This document shows, one piece after another, positions 18,030-25,809 of a stretch of DNA of 39,881 nucleotides. The position numbers were made by a program, and so were the translations under genes. The notes beneath the pieces were generated by a model that saw only the letters and a program-made list of their open reading frames with translations, searched no databases and had not been told where the DNA came from. How positions within the stretch are numbered: position 1 is the first letter of the stretch; each line of letters starts with the position of its first letter. This DNA is from an uncultured bacterium (lineage in GTDB: Bacteria; Bacillota; Clostridia; Peptostreptococcales; Anaerovoracaceae): NCBI GenBank assembly GCA_905214225.1, contig CAJMLL010000020.1:1-39881 (forward strand). The letters run 5' to 3'.

Positions 18030-19076
18030 ATGAACATTGAAGAATTTGATTATGATCTGCCGAAGGAACTGATTGCGCAGACACCGATGGAGCAGAGAGA
18101 TGAATGCCGCCTGATGGTGCTTAACCGCGCGAAGGGAAGCATTGAACACCGGCATTTTTATGATATCCTGGACTATCTTCATCCGGGAGACTGTCTGGTC
18201 ATGAATGACTCCAAGGTTATTCCGGCCAGAATTTTCGGCATTAAGGAAAAAACCGGTGCGCACGTCGAGTTTCTGCTGAGCAAGCGGATCGAAGGGGACC
18301 GCTGGGAGACGCTGGTCCGCCCGGGAAGACGCCTGAAGCCTGGAGATAAGGTCGATTTTGGAGACGGAAAGCTGGAGGCGGAGATTCTGGAATATGGTAA
18401 AGACGGAACCAGAATCGTGGAATTCCACTATGACGGCATCTTCATGGAGCGCCTGGAAGAACTGGGCAGCATGCCGCTTCCACCGTATATCGAGCGTCCG
18501 AGCGATGAAGAAGATAAGAATATGTATCAGACCGTCTATGCACATTATGACGGTTCTGTTGCGGCGCCGACTGCCGGCCTTCATTTCACCAAAGAACTCC
18601 TGAAAAAGGCTCAGGATAAGGGCGTAAAGCTGGCTTATGTAACGCTTCATGTCGGAATCGGAACCTTCCGTCCGGTAAAGTGTGAGAACATTGAAGATCA
18701 CCATATGCACTTTGAAGAATATTACGTCAAGCCGGAAACAGCAGACGTCATCAACCAGACGATTCTGGAGGGCGGGCGGATTGTTTCCGTCGGCACCACA
18801 TCCACCAGAACGATGGAAAGTGCCGCCTATAAAGATGAGAAGAGCGGAAAATACCTTCTGAAGGCAGGACACGGAAATACCGGCATTTTCATCTATCCGG
18901 GATACGAGTGGAAGATCGTAAACGCCTTGATCACCAACTTCCATCTGCCTAAGTCCACACTGATCATGCTGGTATCTTCCCTGTATAACCGAGAGAAGAT
19001 CCTGGAGGCTTACAATGTTGCAGTAAAGGAGAAGTACAGATTTTTCTCGTACGGAGATGCTATGTTCATCGAATAG
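18030..19076 (+). CDS. queA: S-adenosylmethionine:tRNA ribosyltransferase-isomerase
   Basis: This 348-aa enzyme adds the epoxycyclopentanediol ring precursor to 7-aminomethyl-7-deazaguanine in tRNA, making epoxyqueuosine. Diagnostic family segments are present: [14 protein letters not shown] at the N-terminus, [37 protein letters not shown], and [15 protein letters not shown]. Length equals that of typical QueA. An AAAGGAAG ribosome site precedes the ATG. It follows ruvB, the conserved ruvCAB-queA-tgt neighbourhood of Firmicutes; its pathway partner tgt lies about 2 kb on, separated here by the HD and kptA genes. Confidence 0.97.
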   Translation: MNIEEFDYDLPKELIAQTPMEQRDECRLMVLNRAKGSIEHRHFYDILDYLHPGDCLVMNDSKVIPARIFGIKEKTGAHVEFLLSKRIEGDRWETLVRPGRRLKPGDKVDFGDGKLEAEILEYGKDGTRIVEFHYDGIFMERLEELGSMPLPPYIERPSDEEDKNMYQTVYAHYDGSVAAPTAGLHFTKELLKKAQDKGVKLAYVTLHVGIGTFRPVKCENIEDHHMHFEEYYVKPETADVINQTILEGGRIVSVGTTSTRTMESAAYKDEKSGKYLLKAGHGNTGIFIYPGYEWKIVNALITNFHLPKSTLIMLVSSLYNREKILEAYNVAVKEKYRFFSYGDAMFIE

Positions 19077-19113
19077 TTTTTTGACAAATACAAGCTTGCG
19101 AATATGATACGGG

Positions 19114-19147
19114 AAATAAGGCAGAGGGAATCCCTGCCTTATTTTTT
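19114..19147 (+). terminator. Rho-independent terminator of queA
   Basis: AAATAAGGCAG (19114-19124) pairs perfectly with CTGCCTTATTT (19134-19144), with T-run to 19147. It closes the ruvCAB-queA transcript 37 bp past the stop. Confidence 0.88.
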
Positions 19148-19322
19148 ATGTAAAGAAAGGTGTCCGGTGGGAAAAACAGAAAGAGATCGGGAAGCCGGGA
19201 GGCGCTCCAGGCGCAGGCTGCGTACAGCTCACAGAACAACCCGGAAATCTGTCAGTAAAAACTCCCACCAACTTTTGACACCATCAGCCGATTCAAAGGC
19301 CATAGATTGTCACTGCGGCTGA

Positions 19323-19331
19323 TGTTATACT
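19323..19331 (+). promoter_or_regulatory. Extended -10 promoter of the HD-kptA pair
   Basis: TG-n-TATACT at 19323-19331 is an extended -10 element without a good -35. It lies about 40 bp upstream of the HD gene start. The 225 bp between the queA terminator and this site hold no convincing gene. Confidence 0.5.
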
Positions 19332-19371
19332 ATTGTCAGGAAATGCAATAGATCAAAGGGAGGAAGAAATC

Positions 19372-20052
19372 ATGGAGAGAAGCCCCGATGAGATGAATAT
19401 CAATGCACCGCTTAAGTGGGGATACCCGGATATCAATAAGATTCCCTGCAGGGATTGTATGTTTCGTGAACCTGATCGATTAGGCGGTGATATTAAAGGC
19501 GCAGCACTCAAGCTCTGCAAGGTGTTCCCGAATGGAACAAAACCGGCTGCAATTTTGTTTGACGGGATGCTGTGCCCGTATTATGTCTCAGAAGGGGAAG
19601 ATCCATCAGACTATCTTTCTATCTGGACAGCATATCTATATGCATCGAGAAAACACGGAGACCAGAAAGATCGTGCAGGAAAGCCTTACATTCTGCACCC
19701 GGTTCATGTGGCTCTTTTCACTGCTGAGCTTACGGATGATCCGGAGATTATCACGGCGGCCATGCTTCACGATACCGTTGAAGATACGGATGCGACACTT
19801 GAAGAGATCCGGAATCTGTTCGGAGACCGGGTTGAGGAGATCGTAGACCGGATGTCCCGCCGGGATGGGGAAGACTATTACGATTATGTCAGAAGGGCGG
19901 CGGAGAATCCAGATGCAGTCCTGGTGAAGTGGTCGGATCTTCGGCATAATATGGATCTGTCCCGCTTTGAGCACCCGACGGAAAAAGACTATAAACGGAT
20001 GAAAAAGTATCAGAAGGCGCTGGATATTCTCAACGGCAAAGGAAATGAGTAA
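19372..20052 (+). CDS. HD-domain (p)ppGpp-hydrolase-like protein with Cys-rich N-terminus
   Basis: This 226-aa protein has a C-terminal HD hydrolase domain of the RelA/SpoT/MESH1 type (about 80-222). Visible motifs are ILHPVHVA (H109, H112), AMLHDTVEDTDAT (H133, D134, E137, D138) and KWSDLRHN (D189, H192). Synthetase and TGS/ACT domains are absent, so it is a small alarmone-hydrolase-like protein; MESH1-type enzymes can also remove phosphate from NADPH. The N-terminal 75 residues carry four cysteines (C26, C29, C49, C68) that could bind zinc. The ATG at 19372 follows GGGAGGAAG at good spacing and is preferred to an upstream TTG (19333). Its end overlaps kptA by 8 bp. The true substrate is not known. 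Confidence 0.85.
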   Translation: MERSPDEMNINAPLKWGYPDINKIPCRDCMFREPDRLGGDIKGAALKLCKVFPNGTKPAAILFDGMLCPYYVSEGEDPSDYLSIWTAYLYASRKHGDQKDRAGKPYILHPVHVALFTAELTDDPEIITAAMLHDTVEDTDATLEEIRNLFGDRVEEIVDRMSRRDGEDYYDYVRRAAENPDAVLVKWSDLRHNMDLSRFEHPTEKDYKRMKKYQKALDILNGKGNE

Positions 20053-20686
20053 GAAGAAAGCAAGAATAAACAACACAGGGGACAGCCGAGCAGAGGCTGC
20101 AAGTAAATCGGAAGAGGAATCGAACTTGGAATGGACAGCGGAAAAGGTGAAATTTGTCAGTAAGAAAATGTCTGTTGCTCTGCGCCATAAACCGGATCGA
20201 TACGGAATCACTCTGGATGAAGAGGGATGGACAGATCTTCATGACTTTATCCGGGCTCTGAACCGGGTGCATCATTTTTCGCCGCAGCTGTCGGAAAAGG
20301 ACATCCGCTATGTGTCTCAGCATACGAATAAACGCAGGTTCGAGCTGACGGATCGGAAAATCCGCGCCCGCTACGGGCATTCTGTTCCGGTGATCCTGAA
20401 GAAAGAAAAGAAAGCACCGCCTGAGATTCTTTATCACGGGACATCTCATCAGGCATTGAAAAGCATCATGGAAAAGGGGCTCCTTCCGATGAAGAGGCAG
20501 TATGTTCACCTGTCTTCCGATCAGGAGACGGCGCTTCAGGTAGGAAGACGTCATGACGCTCATCCCGCGCTGCTTCAGATTAATGCGGCTGAGGCGGAAA
20601 AGGATGGAATTGAGTTTTTTATCGGAAACGATGAGGTCTGGCTCTGCAGGGAACTTCCGCCAGAATATATTATGGTTATAAGCTGA
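20045..20686 (+). CDS. kptA: KptA/Tpt1-family RNA 2'-phosphotransferase
   Basis: This 213-aa protein matches KptA/Tpt1, which moves an internal RNA 2'-phosphate to NAD+, releasing ADP-ribose 1'',2''-cyclic phosphate. A charged 32-residue N-terminal extension precedes the winged-helix lobe, with VSKKMSVALRHKP (R47, H48) and EEGWTDLHDFI. The second, NAD-binding lobe has the LYHGTSHQAL motif, YVHLSSDQETA, and a C-terminal VWLCRELPPEYI. The domain core is full length. The gene starts inside the HD gene (8-bp overlap), with AAAGGAA as ribosome site, so the two are translationally coupled. In bacteria the natural RNA substrate is largely unknown. Confidence 0.93.
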   Translation: MSKKKARINNTGDSRAEAASKSEEESNLEWTAEKVKFVSKKMSVALRHKPDRYGITLDEEGWTDLHDFIRALNRVHHFSPQLSEKDIRYVSQHTNKRRFELTDRKIRARYGHSVPVILKKEKKAPPEILYHGTSHQALKSIMEKGLLPMKRQYVHLSSDQETALQVGRRHDAHPALLQINAAEAEKDGIEFFIGNDEVWLCRELPPEYIMVIS

Positions 20687-20698
20687 ATATGAAAGAAG

Positions 20699-20745
20699 CT
20701 GCTCACTAAGTTATGAAAATCAGCTTAGTGCGGCAGTCTCTTTTT
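20699..20745 (+). terminator. Rho-independent terminator of the HD-kptA pair
   Basis: CTGCTCACTAAG (20699-20710) pairs with CTTAGTGCGGCAG (20724-20736), followed by a T-rich tract ending in five T. The downstream gap to tgt (to 21191) holds the tgt promoter; otherwise I see no gene in it. Confidence 0.8.
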
Positions 20746-21077
20746 AATTTCGCTTACCGCAATTTAAACCACATTTCTCAATGCTGGGCAGGAGATGCTG
20801 CTTTGGCTGCTTCCGCAGCTGTGATATAAAGCACTTTCGAAATTTTTGTTGTTGAAATGGCAAAAATAATATTATTTTCACCGGGGAAGAGGAGTTTTTG
20901 CAGTCTGGTGGCAGCATTTCCAGTTTCCGGCTGCAGGAATGGTTGTTTTTCGCCTGATAATGTTGGATGTATTGTATGTGTTGATACATAATAACCGGGT
21001 AAAGGCTGTAAAATGCGGAATAATCAAGCTTATACCGGACAAAATTAACGAGGATTATTATAAATCCCCGCTAATGA

Positions 21078-22325
<1,248 letters not shown>

Positions 22326-22357
22326 ACCGCCGTTTCTATTTCAGATAAGGAGATGAC

Positions 22358-23656
22358 GTGAAAGCGATGATCAGTTCAGGGACAAAAAACATTCTGGCCA
22401 AGGCGGCGCCTGAGGGGACCCTCCATACAGGAAGCGGATCCTCAGCGTCCGGGCTGTCCGGAGCGGCGGGTTCTTCCGCCTCCGGCAGAGCCGATATGCC
22501 GGTCTGCCCGCACCATGAAATCTGCGGAGGCTGCTGCTACCAGGGCGTGCCCTACGAAGAGCAGCTGAAGAATAAGGAAGGGGAAGTCAGAGGATACTTC
22601 CGCGACGCCGGAGTGACGCCGGGGAATTTCGATCCGATCGAAGGCTGCTCGATGGAATACCGCTATGCCTACAGAAACAAGATGGAGTATACCTTTGGCG
22701 ATCTGGTAAAAGACGGGCCGCTCCAGTTGGGCATGCATAAGAAGAAGCAGTTCATGTCGGTTGTGACCGTGGACCAGTGCCAGCTGGTGGACCCGGATTT
22801 TAACGCGATTCTTCGCTACACACTGGATTTCTGCAAAGAGAAGGGATACGCAAAGTATCATAAGAAGCTTCACAGCGGCCTTCTCCGAAATCTACTGATC
22901 CGCCGGGGCGTCAGAAGCCACGAACTTCTGGTCAGCATCGTAACTTCCACCGAGTCCGAGTTCGATGCAGAAGGCTGGAAAAACGGACTTCTTGCCCTTC
23001 CATTGAACAATAAGATTGTCGGAATTTCCCAGACTCTGAACGATGTCCTCGCTGACAAAGTCAGCTGTGACAAGTTGAATAACCTTTACGGAAGAGACTA
23101 TTATATGGAGGAGATCTTCGGTCTGAAATTCCAGGTCAATCTGTTTTCCTTCTTCCAGACCAATGTAGAAGCGGTTGAGCGCCTTTATCGCGAAGCCATC
23201 GACCTGATCGACGACTTCCGCGGCAAGCGCGTCTTCGACCTCTACTGCGGAACCGGCACCATCAGTCAGGTCATGGCAAAAGAAGCCGATTCCGTCCTGG
23301 GCGTTGAAATCGTTCCGGAAAGCGTAGAAGCCGCCCGCCGCAACGCCCAGCTCAACGGCCTGACCAACTGCGAATTCGTCTGCGGCGACGTCTTCAAAGT
23401 CCTGGAAAACCGCTCCGATAAGCCAGACGTCATCGTCGTCGACCCGCCCCGCGCCGGCATGACCCCAGACGCCGTCAACAAAATCGCCGCCTACGGCGTC
23501 CCGCAGATCGTCTACATCAGCTGCAACCCGAAGACCCTGGCCAGAGATCTGTCCGGCTTCAAGTATCTGGGCTACCGGACGGACTATGTGAAGCCGTTTG
23601 ATAACTTCCCGGGGACGAAACATGTTGAGACAATAGGACTGCTGTCGCGGATCTAG
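22358..23656 (+). CDS. rlmD: 23S rRNA (uracil-5-)-methyltransferase, RlmD/TrmA family
   Basis: This 432-aa SAM-dependent enzyme makes 5-methyluridine in rRNA (or tRNA for some paralogues). After a variable Gly/Ser/Ala-rich N-terminus of about 45 residues comes the iron-sulfur cysteine cluster in CPHHEICGGCCYQG. The Rossmann domain has FDLYCGTGTISQVMA, VIVVDPPRAGM and the catalytic-cysteine motif YISCNPKTLARDL. There is no separate TRAM domain in front. GTG at 22358 is chosen because AAGGAG lies 5 nt upstream; an ATG at 22367 is the alternative. The last 12 codons and the terminator belong to a 234-bp sequence that recurs 1.4 kb downstream, so the 3' end looks like an insertion target. The precise target uridine (RlmD versus RlmCD) cannot be decided. 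Confidence 0.92.
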   Translation: MKAMISSGTKNILAKAAPEGTLHTGSGSSASGLSGAAGSSASGRADMPVCPHHEICGGCCYQGVPYEEQLKNKEGEVRGYFRDAGVTPGNFDPIEGCSMEYRYAYRNKMEYTFGDLVKDGPLQLGMHKKKQFMSVVTVDQCQLVDPDFNAILRYTLDFCKEKGYAKYHKKLHSGLLRNLLIRRGVRSHELLVSIVTSTESEFDAEGWKNGLLALPLNNKIVGISQTLNDVLADKVSCDKLNNLYGRDYYMEEIFGLKFQVNLFSFFQTNVEAVERLYREAIDLIDDFRGKRVFDLYCGTGTISQVMAKEADSVLGVEIVPESVEAARRNAQLNGLTNCEFVCGDVFKVLENRSDKPDVIVVDPPRAGMTPDAVNKIAAYGVPQIVYISCNPKTLARDLSGFKYLGYRTDYVKPFDNFPGTKHVETIGLLSRI

Positions 23657-23853
23657 CCCCTGAAGGCACCGGAATCCCTTGAAATAAGGGATTCCGGTAT
23701 TTTTTCGTTTCCGGACCCAGTGCCCCGGGAGGCCTTGAAATAGCAATGCCGTACACTCAAAACGCCATCGCGTGTGTATTAGAAAGCTTTTTTCGGTCCG
23801 CGTGAGTACAGGGTGAATGATTTTCGGGTGCGTGAATATGGGATGAATGACGG
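23620..23853 (+). repeat. Left copy of 234-bp direct repeat (rlmD 3' end and downstream)
   Basis: Positions 23620-23853 align without gaps to 25026-25259 (offset 1406 bp) with 22 mismatches counted by eye, about 91% identity. This copy contains the last 12 codons of rlmD, its stop, the terminator hairpin and about 150 bp beyond. Together with the right copy it brackets the recombinase gene. Confidence 0.93.
23668..23705 (+). terminator. Rho-independent terminator of rlmD
   Basis: ACCGGAATCCCTT (23668-23680) pairs perfectly with AAGGGATTCCGGT (23686-23698) around GAAAT, followed by A and six T. Confidence 0.9.
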
Positions 23854-25025
23854 CGAAATAGGCGATATATCTATGAAAGAAAATAGGCATATTAGTGGGC
23901 AAAAAAACAGATCCCGCAGGCTGAAAATCCGCATTGAAATGTTCAGCTGCGGGTATTACTCTCTATATAAAAGAATGATCTGCGAATTAGAAGGAGGCTT
24001 CATATGGATGAAGCAGAACGCAAAGTTACAGTGCTTGCTCCCATTCGGCTCTACAGGGACTGCGCAGTAGGAATCTATGCCAGGGTGAGCACCTCTCACA
24101 GAGACCAGATGATAAGCCTGTCTGCCCAGCTCTCGGGACTTGCGAGAATGGTCGCCTCAACCAAGGGCTGGTATGTGGCGGATATTTTTCTCGATATCGA
24201 GTCGGCTGGTCAGGGGTCGGAGAGGCCGGAGTTTCAGCGCATGATAAGCGAGTGCGAGCGCCATAACATAAATACAGTGGTCACCAAGAGCATGAGCCGC
24301 TTCAGCCGGGATGCCGAGGAGTGCATTAACACGGTGCAGCGCCTGAGGCATGCGGGAGTCAATGTCGTCTTCGTCCAGGACAAGCTCGACACCGCGTCCG
24401 TAAGTGATGATGTCCTGATGAGCACAAAGGTTGCCTGCGATCAGGCAGAGAATGAGTGGAGAAGCGAAAACATCCGCCTGGGTCTGATGATGAAAGCACA
24501 GGCAGGCACATCAGGAGTCTACAGCAGAAAGTGCTTTGGATACAGGAAAAATAAAGCCGGTCTTCTTGAAGTCGATGATAAAGAGGCAGAGACAGTGAGA
24601 AAGATCTATGACTGGTACCTCTCCGGCTTTTCTGTAACCGGTATCATAAAACAGCTCAAGGAGCATAACATCAAGTCTCCTTCCGGTAAGGACACCTGGA
24701 GCAAGAGGGGTGTCGAGAGCATCCTGACTAGGGAGAAGTACACAGGGGATGCAACGGCCTTCACAGGGAATGTCGGATACAGGAAGAATGGAAGCAACCC
24801 TGCCATTATAGAAAGAGCCCAATTCGAACAGGTCCAGAAGGAGATGGCTGCGAGGACCAATATAGAGGCTGGTGAGGACGGACAGGTCAGAAGAAAGAAG
24901 ACAAAGTACAGCTCAAAGAAGAAAAAATAGCCTACTTTTGCCAAAATCATGCCTGTAACATCAGATGGCATGAAAGCCGCATAAAAAGCGGGGAAAATGG
25001 TTATTTCTGGAATTGCCCTACATTC
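23854..25025 (+). mobile_element. Small recombinase-bearing element between direct repeats
   Basis: About 1.17 kb lie between the two 234-bp repeats and hold a single gene, a serine recombinase. The 150 bp before that gene contain a hairpin: CCCGCAGGCTGAA at about 23914 pairs with TTCAGCTGCGGG at about 23951, one bulge. After the gene there is a 7-bp stem, TCATGCC/GGCATGA, near 24950. The repeat copy at the right repeats the end of rlmD, as integrated elements often do when they restore the gene they entered. The boundaries are those of the repeat; the actual crossover point is not known. Confidence 0.6.
24004..24930 (+). CDS. Serine recombinase (resolvase/invertase N-terminus plus recombinase domain), short form
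   Basis: This 308-aa site-specific recombinase cuts and rejoins DNA through a serine. The catalytic domain (about 20-165) has AVGIYARVSTS with the nucleophilic serine, then ESAGQGSERPEFQRM and KSMSRFSRDAEE. The recombinase DNA-binding domain (about 175-280) shows FGYRKNKAG, GIIKQLKEHNI and the WSKRGVESILTREKYTGD block. The zinc-ribbon and long coiled-coil domains of large serine integrases (450-600 aa) are missing, and the protein ends in a very basic tail. Catalytic residues look intact. The AAGGAGG ribosome site lies 6 nt from the ATG. It is the only gene between two direct repeats. It could excise its own element or act in trans; no inverted promoter switch was found. Confidence 0.88.
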   Translation: MDEAERKVTVLAPIRLYRDCAVGIYARVSTSHRDQMISLSAQLSGLARMVASTKGWYVADIFLDIESAGQGSERPEFQRMISECERHNINTVVTKSMSRFSRDAEECINTVQRLRHAGVNVVFVQDKLDTASVSDDVLMSTKVACDQAENEWRSENIRLGLMMKAQAGTSGVYSRKCFGYRKNKAGLLEVDDKEAETVRKIYDWYLSGFSVTGIIKQLKEHNIKSPSGKDTWSKRGVESILTREKYTGDATAFTGNVGYRKNGSNPAIIERAQFEQVQKEMAARTNIEAGEDGQVRRKKTKYSSKKKK

Positions 25026-25259
25026 ACATGTTGAGACGATAGGACTGCTGTCGCGGATCTAGCCCCTGGATGCACCGGAATCCCTTGAAATAAGGGCTTC
25101 CGGTATTTTTTCGTTTCCGGCGGCAGTGTCCCGGGAAGCCCTGAAATAGCAATGCTGCACACTCAAAATGCCTTTGCGTGTGTACTAGAATGCTTTTTTC
25201 GCTCCGCGTGAGTACAGGATAAATGATTTTCGGGTTCGTGAATACGGGATGAATGACGG
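25026..25259 (+). repeat. Right copy of 234-bp direct repeat
   Basis: This copy matches 23620-23853 at about 91%. It repeats the HVETIGLLSRI codons and stop of rlmD without the rest of the gene, so these codons are a remnant and not an expressed gene. The terminator hairpin is retained at 25074-25111 with one stem mismatch. Confidence 0.93.
25074..25111 (+). terminator. Duplicated terminator in the right repeat
   Basis: The same hairpin as after rlmD, with one A-to-C change in the 13-bp stem, and the same T-run. It would end recombinase transcripts about 150 bp past that gene. Confidence 0.75.
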
Positions 25260-25426
25260 GTCAGGGGGCCCTGTCTGATTAATCTCTCTAAGCTTTATAT
25301 AATGCTCTTATGCGCCCAGGCTTGCATCTCATGCCCAGGCCGGCCTGAAAAAGCAGAATTGCCCCATCTCTTCCTATAATAATAAAAGAGATACTATAGT
25401 GACCCGCCCGGGCTGGGGGAATGGTC

Positions 25427-25463
25427 ACGGGCAGGGGATGATGCCGACTATTACGGGCAGGGG
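25427..25463 (+). repeat. Pair of ACGGGCAGGGG direct repeats
   Basis: ACGGGCAGGGG occurs at 25427-25437 and 25453-25463, 26 bp apart, in a GC-rich gene-free stretch. The region 25260-25600 otherwise shows no gene. Function unknown. Confidence 0.5.
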
Positions 25464-25620
25464 CCGGTCGAAAGGAGATGAGGACTGCCTGGCCCCTGGC
25501 CAGTCTTGAACAAAGATTGAAGTAAATCTTAAAAATATAATGCTATATTACATCTGGTAAATTTAGAATAATAGAAATCTTCTCATATTTTCTTGAATCA
25601 TCCCCTCCGAAAGTCTAAAC

Positions 25621-25790
25621 TCGTACTTGTCCAGAGGGTGTGACAGCGAACTCACCCGATGGAGTGAGGACAGGAAAGGTCCTGCTTGTGAGGCGGACGC
25701 ATCGCCAGGAGAGCAGATCATTCCGGACAGATGGGAGAAGTTCTCACTGCACATTGACAAATATTCTTTGATCAGAGAAATCTGATCGTG
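25621..25790 (+). ncRNA. Structured 5' leader of the BIG2 protein gene, switch-like
   Basis: Several stems can be drawn. TTGTCC (25627-25632) pairs with GGACAG (25668-25673) and encloses GGGTG/CACCC (25636-25640/25653-25657). AGGAC (25667-25671) can instead pair with GTCCT (25679-25683), excluding the first stem. CTGC/GCAG (25682-25685/25713-25716) encloses GGCG/CGCC (25692-25695/25703-25706). A perfect 7-bp stem with a GAAA loop (25770-25787) sits just before the ribosome site. A TATAAT at 25536-25541 could start the transcript. It does not match any riboswitch class I know by sight. Confidence 0.4.
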
Positions 25791-25809
25791 AAAGGAGAAT
25801 TATACACAA

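Noticed and set aside
25427..25463. CRISPR-like array
   Set aside because: There are only two 11-bp units, with no further spacing or cas genes.
25621..25740. Known riboswitch classes or 5S, SRP or 6S RNA in the BIG2 leader
   Set aside because: The conserved cores of c-di-GMP-I and -II, ydaO, T-box, SRP and 5S RNA are not seen; I kept only an unclassified structured leader.
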